Shown: positions 54,206 to 64,000 of the stretch, in pieces
Numbering within the stretch: the stretch's first letter is position 1
Layout: each line of letters begins with the position of its first letter
Source: Boesenbergia rotunda
Taxonomy: Eukaryota > Streptophyta > Magnoliopsida > Zingiberales > Zingiberaceae
Direction: 5' to 3'
Assembly (NCBI GenBank): GCA_024364735.1
Contig: JAGFNQ010005227.1
Coordinates: forward strand, 1 to 64,000
DNA length: 64,000 nucleotides
Made by a program: the position numbers and the translations under genes
Notes under the pieces: model-generated
The model's input: the letters and a program-made list of their open reading frames with translations, nothing else
What the model was told of the DNA's origin: nothing
The model's database searches: none

Positions 54206-54720
54206 GTTGCGTGGGTTAAAGAAGAACATCACAGCAGCACAATCACACGGGAACGCTGGAGAGACAGGAAGAAGATGGAGGAGGAAGAAGTGGGTGCTAT
54301 GAAGAAGATGGTCAGCAGCTAGGGTTTATGAGGAAAAAGGAGTTAATATAGTTGGTGGACCGATCACCCACCTGATTTAATGCTTTTGATCGGATCGACC
54401 GTCCGATCCAAAGGTACCCGGACTGATCAGGATACCACCTGATCGGTCATCTTGTGTCCTAATCGGTCATCCTGACCGATCAGAGAGTCCTGATCGGTCT
54501 CTTTGACTGATCAGGGGAAGTCCTGATCGGTCTGTGTGACTGATCAGGGAGGTGTCTGATCGGTCTGCGGACCGATCATGGATATTTCTGTTCGGTTACA
54601 GAAAGTTTTCTGATTGGTCTATGGACCAATCAAGCCGATTCCTGATCAGTCACCATAACCGATCAAGGTGATTCCTGATCGATCTGTGGACCGATCAGAA
54701 TTCAAATAAGTTTATGAAAC
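54206..54720 (-). promoter_or_regulatory. Putative internal promoter of D ORF2 with GATCGGTC palindromes
   Basis: GATCGGTC/GACCGATC palindromes at about 54356-54710, then TATATTAAC (54343-54351) 138 bases before the ATG, and a C/T-rich leader. Same order as 476-1200 in C. Confidence 0.6.
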
Positions 54721-55200
54721 TCTGATACGTTTCAGAAATTTTCGTTTCAAACACCCCTTTCAAACTCTGATACGATCAGATTTAATTTCTTTGATCCTAG
54801 AAGTGTTCCCTTAACTAAAATGTATTCCTCATCAAGAATCAAGAGTCCTTATGGATTTAAAAATTCCAAAACAGGTTTGTATCAAATTTGTATCAGGTTT
54901 GTACCAAGAACAATGCTCCAACCAATTTTACTTGATTGGAATGTCCAAGTATGTTCTTGGAACCAAAAACACATGTATTATGCATTGGTCTTCCCCATAC
55001 TTGGTCAAATTAATGATCATTTTCTCTTCAACCTCATTATTCAATTGATTTATTATACATTTTGAATAATTCGGTTGATCTTAGCATCTCACCCCATTTC
55101 TAGCAATACAAAAATATTTTGTTAAACCTTATAGTTTGTGTGAGATGTCCCCAAGTTGCCCAATAATTAGGAATGACCATGAAGGGTTTTTACCTTGATC
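54721..55200 (-). other. Post-pol spacer of D with stem element
   Basis: No gene. CATCTCAC (55085-55092) and GTGAGATG (55140-55147) are the conserved stem arms. Matches the start of the window (C), inverted. Confidence 0.7.
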
Positions 55201-55480
55201 CTATTGTGCACGACACATCCCTAACTCCCTCCTTAAAAAGTTAAATTCACTTTCGGGGAGTGGTTTGGTGAAAATGTCCGCTAGATTCGATTTTGACTCA
55301 ACATGTGAGAGTACAATATCTCCTTTAGCAACATGATCTCTAATGAAGTGATGGCACACTTCAATGTGTTTGGTCCTTAAATGGTAGACTGAATTTTTCG
55401 TAAGGTTTATGGTGCTTATGTAGTCACACAACACTTGCACACCCTTGTAAGTTAATCCATAGTCCTCCAAGGTGTGTACC
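55201..55480 (-). pseudogene. pol: pol of D, RNase H C-terminus
   Basis: Starts mid-domain at the G insertion. Reads VHTLEDYGLTYKGVQ, DYISTINLTKNSVYHLRTKH, HHFIRDHVAKGDIVLSHVES and SNLADIFTKPLPESEF, ending RRELGMCRAQ and a stop. Close to E's end (47500-47758). No stop inside this segment. The remainder must lie beyond 64000. Confidence 0.88.
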
Positions 55481-56273
55481 TGTTGGATCGATAGAATATG
55501 ATAGAGGGGGGTGAATATCGTAAAACCATTTGGGATTAGATTGAGAGAAATTACATAGCGAAAATAAAGAAAAACAAACACGAACACAAGATTTTTTACT
55601 TGGTTCAGAGTCGCGGTCGGCTCCTACTCCAAGGCCCACGGTCCTTGACCGTTTACTGCGGGCAATACTATAATCGCGCAAGTTATTACAAGAGGTTGTA
55701 CAGTAATAGTGCAGTAAAAACAAAAATCTAACTCTTCGTTACCGATGCCCGGTGTGGATCGTTCTTCGTGCGTAGGGTCGTCGTCGGCGCTAGAACCTCG
55801 AGATCAGAAGTTTCCGGAGCATAGCGCTTGAGCGAAGAGTATTGAGGCGTTGGAAAACTGTGTACAGAAGCCTTGGGGGTTGAGCCCCTTTTATAGTGCA
55901 CCTGGGGGCGCCCGGGACGTTGGGGGCGCCCTCCACGTGTCTCTCGATCTGCAAACCTTCATCCAGAACTCGGTCAGTGCTTATCCCTTCAAGATCGGGC
56001 TCGAGGTTTGACGGGGGTGCCCGGGACACAAGGGGCGCCCTGGTTGACTTGTTCAACAGGCTTCTCGGCTGGATAAGCTTCTATCGCTTCGTTGGCTTGG
56101 ACCCAGGGCGCCCGAGGCCCGGGACCACGGGGGCGCCCGGGAGCTTGGGGGCGCCTGGCCCAGTGAGCTTCCAAAGCGTTTTCTTGCTCAACTCTTGTTT
56201 GGCTTTGACCTCGAGCGCCCGGGACCTCCCGGACGCCTAACCCAGCTGCTGCCCCTCTCCTTTGGGGCGTTCT
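55481..56273 (-). repeat. 3' LTR of G, first fragment
   Basis: TGTTGGATCG start, G-rich terminus at 55501-55512, TATAAAAGG at about 55888-55895, GGGCGCCC palindromes 55906-56236. Broken by H after GTTCT (56269-56273). Confidence 0.9.
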
Positions 56274-57689
56274 TGTTGGATCGAGAACACCGATAGAGGG
56301 GGGGGTGAATATCGGTTTACGTTTTTCTTTCGGAAAATTAAGAGCAAGTGCAGCGGAAATTAAAAATCACAACACACACACAGACACAGTAGATTTTACT
56401 TGGTTCGGAGCCTGTGTCGACTCCTACTCCAAGGCCCACGGTCGTTGACCGTTTTCGTTGGGCAATACTATATAGGCGCAATAAAAGTTTATTAATATTG
56501 ATTTGCAAAATACAGTATCGTAAACTTAACAAAAAGGAAGCTCTTCTTTTTACCGATGTCCGATGAGGGTTGACTTTTTCGGAGCAGCGGGACGTCGTCG
56601 GCTCAAGTTGGGAGGTTTCCGGAGCAAGGCGTGAGAGCGCAAGAGCGTTGTGTCGAAGTGATTGATGAAACTTGGGGTCGAGGAGTGCTATTTATAGCAC
56701 CTAGGGCGCCCTGGACGTCGGGGGCGCCCTGCCACGTGTCAGCCGATCCACACTTCGCTCGGTCAAGCTTTATCCCACCTGAATAGGGATGAGGTTTGAC
56801 CTCTGGGGCGCCCTAGTCGCTGAGGGCGCCTTGGTTGACGCGGTCTTCTCGGCTGGATAGAGTTGATCGGCCTCGCTGGCATAGGTGCGGAGCGCCTTGG
56901 CTCCTGAGGGCGCCCTGGGCGCTGAGGGCGCCCTGGGCGCTGAGGGCGCCCTGGGCGCTGAGGGCGCCCTGGCTGCTGAGGGCGCCTTGGATGCAGAGGG
57001 CGCCTTCGGCCAGTGCTTAGCCGAACTCCTTTTTGCTTTACCTATTTCTTGTTCACCTTGGAGGCGCCCTAGACTCTCAGGGCGCCCTACTCAGCTGCTG
57101 CCTCACCCCTTTGAGGCTCTCTGAGCTGCAGACACACGTTCCTTTGGTCCTGCATCCAGGGTTAGTCCGAAAACAAAATAAAGCATTAATTTGTTAGTTT
57201 ATACAGCCTTAGCTGTCTTGGTTCTAACTTTGGTCTCCAAAATGGAGCCCTAGGTTGAACCGACGCTTACTGTTCCCTCGACGGGGAACGCGTCCTCACC
57301 TACTCCTCTCGGGAGAATTTACCTGATGCCAACCGCTCCTTTGGTTGGACTTTTGCCTGACGGTCCTTTGTCAGGTCTTTGATACTGGCAGTCCTTTGCC
57401 AGTTGCCTAGCAGTCCTTTGCTAGGGCTTGGATGCTGGCTGTCCTTCGCCAGTTGCCTAGCAGTCCTTCGCTAGGACTTGGATGCTGGCTGTCCTTCGCC
57501 AATTGCCTAGCAGTCCTTCACTAGGACTTTGCTACTGGCAGTCCTTCGCCAGTTGCCTAGCAGTCCTTCGCCAGGACTTTATCTCTGCACACTAGAGTAA
57601 CTTGTTAGAAACACAAGTAAGACTTAACTTTTGACCTATGTTGCCATTATCAAAACACAGGTTTGACTTGGGTGCATTCTGCACCAACA
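56274..57689 (-). mobile_element. Solo LTR H (1416 bp)
   Basis: TGTTGGATCGAG...GCACCAACA with TSD GTTCT at 56269-56273 and 57690-57694. In the minus direction: stem-loops with arms CCTAGC/GCTAGG and CTGGC/GCCAG around AGTCCTTC-type loops (57345-57595), GGGCGCC repeats (56700-57095, including a CTGAGGGCGCCCTGGGCG tandem), and TATAAATA (56689-56697). No internal region: a product of LTR-LTR recombination. Confidence 0.92.
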
Positions 57690-57694
57690 GTTCT

Positions 57695-58292
57695 GAGCTG
57701 CAAAAACTCGTTCCTTTGGTCCTGCATCCAGGGTTAGTGCTAAACATGATAAAGCAAGAACGTTAGTGATTCTTACAGCCGTAGCTATCTTGGTTCTGAC
57801 TTTGGGTCTCCAAATGGAACCCTAGGTCGAACCGACGCCTACTGTTCCCTCGACGGGGAACGCGTCCTCACCTACTCCTCTCAGGAGAATTTACCTGTTG
57901 CCAACCGGCTCCTCCGGTTGGACTTTTGCCCAGTAGTCCTTCACCAGGTGCCTAGCAGTCCTTCGCCAGGTCTTCAGTACCAAGCAGTCCTTCGCCTGGT
58001 GCCCAGCAATCCTTCGCCAGGTCTTCGCTACCAAGCAGTCCTTCGCCTGGTGCCTAGCAGTCCTTCGCTAGGTCTTCAATTCCTAGCAGCCCTTCGCTAG
58101 GTGCCCAGCAGCCCTTCGCCAGGTCTTAGGGTTTCGATGCCTAGCAGTCCTTCGCTAGGTGCCTAGCTGTCCTTCGCTATGACTTCAATCTGCACACTCA
58201 AGTAACATGTTAGATAAACATAACATCTTAACTTTTGAACCCTTTGCCATTATCAAAACTCAGGTTCGACTTGGGTGTTGTCTGCACCAACA
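57695..58292 (-). repeat. 3' LTR of G, second fragment
   Basis: Continues 55481-56273. Stem-loop units with CCTAGC/GCTAGG and ACCAAGC/GCCTGGT-type arms at 57928-58190. Ends CCAACA; minus-strand PPT AAAAAGGGGGAGAT follows at 58293-58306. Confidence 0.9.
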
Positions 58293-58306
58293 ATCTCCCC
58301 CTTTTT

Positions 58307-59654
58307 GATTTATGGCAACCAGTTCAAAAAGTTAAGTTAATCAAAACAGGTGAAATACCAGTTTAGTTTCCTCCCCGTGGAAGGAATCTCCCCCTAGGTT
58401 TTTCAAAGGTTTGTGGGGTTTGAAAATTTTCTAAGTCTAAAGATGGAATTAATTTTTCAACACTTAGAATATTTTTCAAAAGAAGTTTTTAGAAAACATT
58501 TTCCAAAAAAAATTTTGGCTGGGCATTTGGAAAATTTATACTTGGAAAAATTTTCAAGTCAATAACTTAGTAGAAAATTTTCTAGTTTTTACTACTAAAG
58601 GAATTTTTGAAAAAAAATTCAATCTCTTTAGTACTTTAGAAAGTTTATACTTAGAAACTTTTCTATTTGAGAAGTTTGAAAATAAGTACTTAGAGATAAC
58701 AAACATCTTAGGTCAAGTACTTAGACACAATTTTGAAAATGGTTTAAGTCAAGTACTTCGCAACTTTTTGAAAAAAGTTTAAGTCAAGTACATGGAAATT
58801 TTTGAAACCAATTTAAGTCAAGTACTTGGACACAGTTTTGAAAAAAATTTTGAAAGCAACTTAGATTAAGTACTTAGAAACAGTTTTAAAAAAGACAGTT
58901 TTGAAGGCAATTTAGATTAAGTACTTTTTAAAGAAAGGATAAAGTTTTGAAATTTTGAATTTTGAATTTTGAAAAAAAAAATAATTTTCAAATCTTCTCT
59001 CCTTTTCACTCTCTCCCCCTTTGCCATATATCAAAAAAACAAAGCAATATAGCAAAAAGAATATAGCAAAAGAATAATGTGCTATACTGAACCAATTTAA
59101 GATATAAACTGAGCCAAATCAATTTGAATTATTTCTGTCGGGACCTGTCTAACCCAATTAGCTACTTACTAACTGTTATAAACAGTAGTTTTCGCTAGGG
59201 TTATTCAGGTTAAGTGTTCTGTTCAAGTTAGATTTTCTAAGCTTGACACTTAACCTGATTACTGTTTAATTTGTATTTAGTGCCCCAATTACTGCAGATG
59301 CACTGACTTAAAGCATCTTGAATTAAGGCAAAGATCTAAGCATCTCAACCCATTCTAGGTTATCAGTCAAAAGTACCCTAAGGTGCTTGTGAGATGCTGG
59401 CTTCTAGATCTATAGGTGCATGCAATTCTAGGGTTAGGGCCTAGGCTAAGTCCATTTTCGAAAAGGTCCTAGTTTTGAAGGGGGTAGTTTTAAATAAAAC
59501 TAAGTCAAAAAATTGATTTTTTTAAAAAATGCCAAAAAGATTTTTCAAACTAAGTAAAAGCTGATTTTGAAATCAAGTAAAGCAGTTTTAAAATTATTTT
59601 GAAGTTGATTTTAAAATCGAGTAAAGTAGTTAAAAAAATAGAAATAGAGTAAAC
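58307..59654 (-). other. Non-coding 3' part of G: array, spacer, stem element
   Basis: A/T-rich array with CAAGTACTT and TTTTGAAAA units at 58440-58930. The post-pol spacer matches A and E. Stem element arms AGCATCTCA (59339-59347) and TGAGATGCT (59390-59398). No gene. Confidence 0.75.
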
Positions 59655-61954
59655 CTATTCTACCAAGCATAATCCTAACTGCCTTCTTAGTGAGCTGAAC
59701 TCAGACTCAGGTAGGGGTTTGGTGAATATGTCAGCTAAGTTAGATTTAGAGTCTATATGCTTAAGGACTATCTCACCCCTGGCTACATGATCTCTTACAA
59801 AGTGGTGTTTAACTTCTATGTGTTTAGTTCTAGAATGTTGGATTGGGTTCTTAGTTAGATTAATCGAGCTTATATTGTCAATGTAGACTTGAGTTTGGGT
59901 GTAGTTAAGCTGGAAGTCCTTAAGAGTGTGCATCATCCATAAGAGTTGTGCTACACACTCTCCTAAGGCAACATACTCAGCTTCAGTTGTGGATAGAGCT
60001 ACACAGTATTGTTTTCTGCTGCACCAACTTACTAGACTATTTCCTAACAGTTGGCAGCTTCCACTTGTGCTCTTTCTATCTAATTTACAACCAGCATAGT
60101 CAGAATCCGAGTATCCTGACAAGTCAAAGGTTGAGGTCCTAGGATACCAAATCCCTACATTTAGGGTGCCCTTAACATATCTTAGTATTCTTTTTAGGGT
60201 TGCTAAGTGTGTTTCCTTAGCACAGGTTTGGTATCTAGCACACATTCCTACAGCAAAAAGGATATCAGGTCTGCTGGCTGTAAGGTACAGTAGACTTCCA
60301 ATCATACTTCTATAGAGTTTAAGGTCTACTGGTTTACCATCAGGGTCACTATCTATTTTTACATTTGTGGCCATGGGAGTACTTATGCTTTTAGAGTTAT
60401 CCATTTTGAATTTCTTTATTAACTCCTTAGCATATTTAGATTGATGGACATAGTTTTCATCCCTAGTTTGTTTAATTTGTAACCCTAGAAAGAAATTGAG
60501 CTCACCAACTAAGCTCATTTCAAATTTATTTTCCATTATTTTAACAAATTCTTTTAGGAAGTTTGAGTTGGTGGACCCAAATATTATGTCATCGACGTAG
60601 ATTTGGGCAATAAAGATTTCTTTTCCTAAGGTCTTAATAAATAGGGTTGAGTCAATTTGTCCTTGTTTAAATTCTTTAGAAATTAGGTAGGTTGATAAGC
60701 GTTCATACCAGACCCTAGGTGCTTGTTTTAGTCCATAAAGTGCTTTAGTGAGTTTGTAAACGTGGTCAGGTCTTTCTAAGTCCTCAAAACCAGGGGTTGT
60801 CCTACATAAACTTCTTCCTTAATAAATCCATTTAGAAAAGTTGACTTTACATCCATTTGATAGAGTTTAAATCCTTTATGGGATGCAAAGGCTAACAACA
60901 TCCTAATGGACTCAAGTCTAGCTACTAGGGCATAGGTTTCGTCATAATCTAACCCTTCTACTTGACTGAATCCTTTTGCTACTAAGCGAGCTTTGTTTCT
61001 TACTATTTCTCCTTGATCATTTAGCTTGTTCCTAAAAACCCACTTAGTATCAATAATGGATTTGCCCTCAGGTTTAGGTACTAGTTCCCAGACTTGGTTC
61101 CTCTCAAACTGGGCTAACTTTTCTTGCATTGCTATGATCCAATCAGGATCAGGTAAGGCTTCATCTATGGTCTTAGGTTCAATTTTTGAAATCATTGCAA
61201 TTTGACTAAGGTTCCTATAAGCGGACCTAGTTCTGACTCCTAAGGTTGGTTCACTCACAATATGATCAGTTGGGTGACTGAGTCCGGGTTTCTTAGTTTT
61301 TCTGGAACTTGGTTCAACCTCAGGTCCTGCTGGTCGGTTTGGTTCAGTGATTGGTTCAACTACTTGGGTTGGTTCAATTGCTGGTTCAATTGTCTCAATG
61401 GTTGGTTCAATATTTAGTTCATTTAGGGGTTCAATTAAAGGTTCAATAGTATGTTCATTTTCTTCTTGATCAGTATTTGATGAATTTAGATCTGGATTAT
61501 CAGATTTTTGAGTTAATTTCTTCATCAAATATCAGATTTATTGTTTCTTCAATTTTCTTAGTTTGTTTATTGTAAACCCTATAGGCTCTACTTGTTGTCG
61601 AATATCCTAAGAAGATGCCTGGGGTTGACTTAGACTGGAATTTACCTAGATAGTCTTTGGTGTTTAGGATATGGACTTTGCACCCAAAGACCCTTAGGTA
61701 ATGTAGGTTTGGAAGTCTATGGTAGTATAATTCATAAGGTGTTTTATTGTGTCGTTTGTTAATTAGTACCCTATTTTGGATGTAGCAAGCCGTACTAATT
61801 GCTTCTGCCCAATATTGGTTAGCTAGGTTGAATTCATTGAGCATAGCCCTAGCGGCTTCCTGTAAGGTTTTATTTTTCCTTTCAACTATCCCATTTTGCT
61901 GAGGGTTCTAGGACACGAAAATTCGTGTATGTACCCATTTACCTTACAAAATTC
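59655..61954 (-). pseudogene. pol: pol of G: integrase end, reverse transcriptase, RNase H
   Basis: In the minus direction: integrase tail from GYIHEFSCPRT and the NG-VERK motif, MLNEFNLANQYWAEAISTAC, KDYLGKFQSKSTPGIFLGYS; an acidic linker; reverse transcriptase NQVWELVPKPEGKSI, LVAKGFSQVEGLDYDETY, QMDVKSTFLNGFIKEEVYVG, YVDDIIFGSTN (about 60590); RNase H GYSDSDYAGC (intact acidic pair), TEAEY, VYIDN, ending GLCLVE. The 293-codon frame 59655-60536 is open. Breaks: frameshifts near 61910, 61510 and 60780. Protease and the first half of integrase are missing; a foreign LTR piece stands there. Confidence 0.88.
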
Positions 61955-62001
61955 TGTTGGTGCAGAATGCACCAAAGTCAAACCTGTGTTTTGATAATGG
62001 C
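61955..62001 (+). repeat. H-type LTR start fragment (47 bp) inside G
   Basis: TGTTGGTGCAGAATGCACC onward matches the reverse complement of 57643-57689, the start of H's LTR, in the opposite orientation to G. It lies exactly where G passes from integrase to the gag-pol spacer. Confidence 0.85.
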
Positions 62002-62025
62002 CTAAATTGATTTTCACAACCTAGT

Positions 62026-62084
62026 CTGTCTCACCCAATCTAGAGTTGTCAATCACGTTTACCTTATGGGTTTTTGTGAGACAG
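62026..62084 (-). other. Pre-pol stem element of G
   Basis: Perfect arms CTGTCTCAC (62026-62034) and GTGAGACAG (62076-62084), the E-type variant. Confidence 0.7.
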
Positions 62085-62258
62085 GTTTTAGTAGATAGAA
62101 TTATTTTGAAAAATTATGATTTATTTTGAAAAAAATTAAATTAATTTTAAAAACAATTGTTTTGAATTTATTTTGAAAAAGAGTCTTTGAATCTACAATT
62201 GACTGAAAATTTGTGTTAGATTTGAATTTGACAAAGAATAATTTGAATTTGAATTTCA

Positions 62259-62545
62259 AAAATTGGCTTCCAGGTCTTAGCGAGGTACTAGGCCTTCTTT
62301 GGTCGTAGCCTTATTGGATCATCAACCATTTCCTTGACAAAGCCTTTTAATGAAATTTCATTTTCAAAATTATTTTTTGAAAAAATTCTGGTCTAACTAG
62401 TTTGGGTCTTGGATCGGTAGCTTCGGCTAGTTTCACCAGTCTAAAGAGACCAAGTAGAGTATACTTGACCTTATTAGAAGAGGCTTCCCTAACGTACTAT
62501 CATCTCACCGCCGCCCAATAATAGGTTGTTCAAATTTCAGTTAAT
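62259..62545 (-). other. Conserved non-coding block after gag (G copy)
   Basis: Matches 7439, 16378 and 44085 blocks with few changes; no frame. Confidence 0.75.
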
Positions 62546-62644
62546 TGGTTCAGTCCTTAAACTAACCAGTCCTAAGTCTAAGCATGGTAAATTGTAGAAA
62601 TTAAATAGACAAGCAATCATGCAAATTAAAATAAGAATAGAAAT

Positions 62645-64000
62645 TTATCTAACTATGAATATTGTTTTTAATTTGGCTCCCCCTGGACTAAAGCCACGAT
62701 AATGGTTCGGCAAGATGTGAATCTTGTCCTTGGGGATCCAATAATGATTTGATCCAGTTTGTTTGCTCAGGCACAGTTTGGGTACCCATGCCTGAACTTT
62801 AGGTCTGGACTGGTTTACTACAGCATAATATGATCTTTTTCTAGACTTGGTTCTATAGCCTAACCCAGATCAATTTAGAACCGACTTCTGTTTTCCAAGG
62901 ATCATGTCAAGACCCTTGGAACCAGAGGTGAATCGTTCTAAGGCCGCTCTAAGGTCCTTGACTTGAGTTTTCAAGGAGGAGTTCTCTTTCTCAAGTTTTT
63001 CAACTTGAGTAAAGGTTCCTTCTTGAACCTTCTCAGTTAAGGATCTAGAGTCAGCTCCCTCTTTCAGGAGTTTTGCTTCCTGTCAGAGAGATTCAACTCG
63101 GATTTTGGCTTTCGCCAAGTCTCGAGAAAGATAGGCAATTAATTCAGTTAATTGATTTCTAGAGAACCCACTTACAGTGATTTCGCCGTCCTCTGAAAAT
63201 GTAAGCTTCCCGTCTTCCGGCTCCGATTCTGACTCGATCTCGATTTCTTCTGAGGCAGTCAGGGTGAGCAAGTTCGACTGTGGGGCCTCTTCTTCTTCTT
63301 CGGACGAAGATTCATCCCACGTTGCCTGAAGGGCCTTCTTCTTTCTTGTCTTCTTTGTTTCCTTCAGATTGGGGCATTCCATCTTGTAGTGACCCTTCTT
63401 TTTGCATTCATAACAGGTCACATTTGGTTTGTTCTTTTCATTTGAAGGATTAGCTGGTTCTTCCTTTCTTCAGCTGGCTTTCCATCTGTTGGTCTGGTTT
63501 TTTAGTTCTTTGTAATAGTCCCGGGCTAGTCGAACCAGTTTAGGTCGATTTCCTTCGCTGTCTTCTGAGTCTGAATCTGAATCAGACTCGGGTGCAGGTT
63601 GAGGCTTCTTCTTGGTTACCTTTCCAGTTTTACCTGCAACAAAAGTGATGCCTTTCTAGGCCAGGGTGCAGTTAGTCTGCTCATGCAATTCTAGTTCAGA
63701 AAATAGTTCATCTAGTTTAATTTTAGACAAATCCCTTGAAACTTTATACGCATCTACCATAGATGCCCACAAAGTATTTCTAGGGAAGGCGTTAAGAGCA
63801 TTCCTGATCAGGTCACGGTTCTCTACCTTGTGACCGATGGTGTGTAGACCGTTCATTAGCTCCTGAATTCTGGCGTGGAGCTGAGCTGCAGATTCGTTGT
63901 CGTTCATCTTGATGGTATACAGCTTGTTCAGTAATAGATCCCTCTTGCTGATTCGGGTGTCGGAGGTTCCTTCGTGTAACTCAATTAGCTTACCCCAGAG
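62645..64000 (-). pseudogene. gag: gag of G, 5' end outside window
   Basis: Same protein as in A and E. In the minus direction: MNDNESAAQLHARIQELMNG and the ALNAFPRNTLWASMVDAYK part of the helical domain, a Ser/Asp-rich linker, zinc knuckle CYECKKKGHYKMEC (about 63378-63420), EEEEEAPQ, coiled coil, and a tail ending with TAA at 62645-62647. In-frame nonsense codons: TAG at 63656, TGA near 63472, TGA at 63083. The start lies beyond 64000. Confidence 0.86.

Larger units (their letters stand above)
50522..55480 (-). mobile_element. Element D: SIRE-like copia element with ORF2
   Basis: 3' LTR, PPT, ORF2 with promoter, post-pol spacer and the last part of pol are present. G inserted inside RNase H at 55481, and the 5' half lies beyond the window. 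D sits in element I. LTR homologous to C's. Flank CAAAC at 50517-50521 is one half of an uncheckable TSD. Confidence 0.88.
55481..64000 (-). mobile_element. Element G: SIRE-like copia element, runs off the window
   Basis: 3' LTR 55481-56273 plus 57695-58292 (split by solo LTR H), PPT, A/T-rich array, post-pol spacer, pol, an alien LTR fragment, gag-pol spacer and gag. Inserted in D's RNase H. The 5' LTR is not in the window. No ORF2. Confidence 0.88.

Overview
The window is nuclear DNA of a flowering plant and consists almost entirely of nested LTR retrotransposons. I see no ordinary host gene, rRNA, tRNA or CRISPR array. Plant origin rests on Ty1/copia gag-pol genes, a Ty3/gypsy pol with a second RNase H domain (Tat type), primer-binding sites matching plant initiator tRNA-Met (TGGTATCAGAGC), and a PF20167-like 'plant transposon protein' gene. 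A large repeat-rich genome, perhaps a monocot, is likely, but the species cannot be fixed from sequence alone.

Layout, with elements named here by letter. C (+) occupies 1-2827 and resumes at 29144-31686. It is split by A (-, 2828-29138, target-site duplication CTTCC). A is split by B (-, 9745-27961, TSD AGAGC). B is split inside its reverse transcriptase gene by F (-, 13111-20138, TSD TATGG). That is a four-level nest. J, a Ty3/gypsy remnant (-, about 31687-38560), follows and carries a solo LTR K (+, 36350-37478). I, an old copia element (-, about 38.6-40.7 kb and 49.6-50.5 kb), is split by E (+, 40746-49602, TSD TAAGC). D (-, 50522-55480) is cut inside its RNase H region by G (-, 55481 to beyond the window), whose 3' LTR holds a solo LTR H (56274-57689, TSD GTTCT).

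A, C, D, E, F, G and H belong to one SIRE-like copia supergroup. They share a G-rich LTR terminus and, where internal sequence is present, the same kind of polypurine tract and conserved non-coding modules. Gene content differs. E and G carry gag and pol. A carries gag plus an extra gene (ORF2) but no pol. D carries pol plus ORF2, and C carries ORF2 after the same post-pol spacer. F carries only a small intact double-zinc-knuckle gene. A and E have the same LTR family, so A could be mobilised by E-type proteins.

The most unusual system is ORF2. In A, C and D it lies between the pol position and the 3' LTR. Upstream it has a TATA-like box and a palindrome cluster with the same core as that element's own LTR. 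It begins with an 11-base exon, then a GT-AG intron in the same phase in all three copies. Other signals not explained by coding are: a ~270 bp conserved non-coding block shared by pol-bearing and pol-less elements; homologous stem elements (CATCTCAC...GTGAGATG and covariants) on both sides of pol; and arrays of stem-loops in LTRs whose stems change in a compensatory way while the loop stays constant. A ~1.05 kb near-duplication around the single N at 25311 looks like an assembly artefact.
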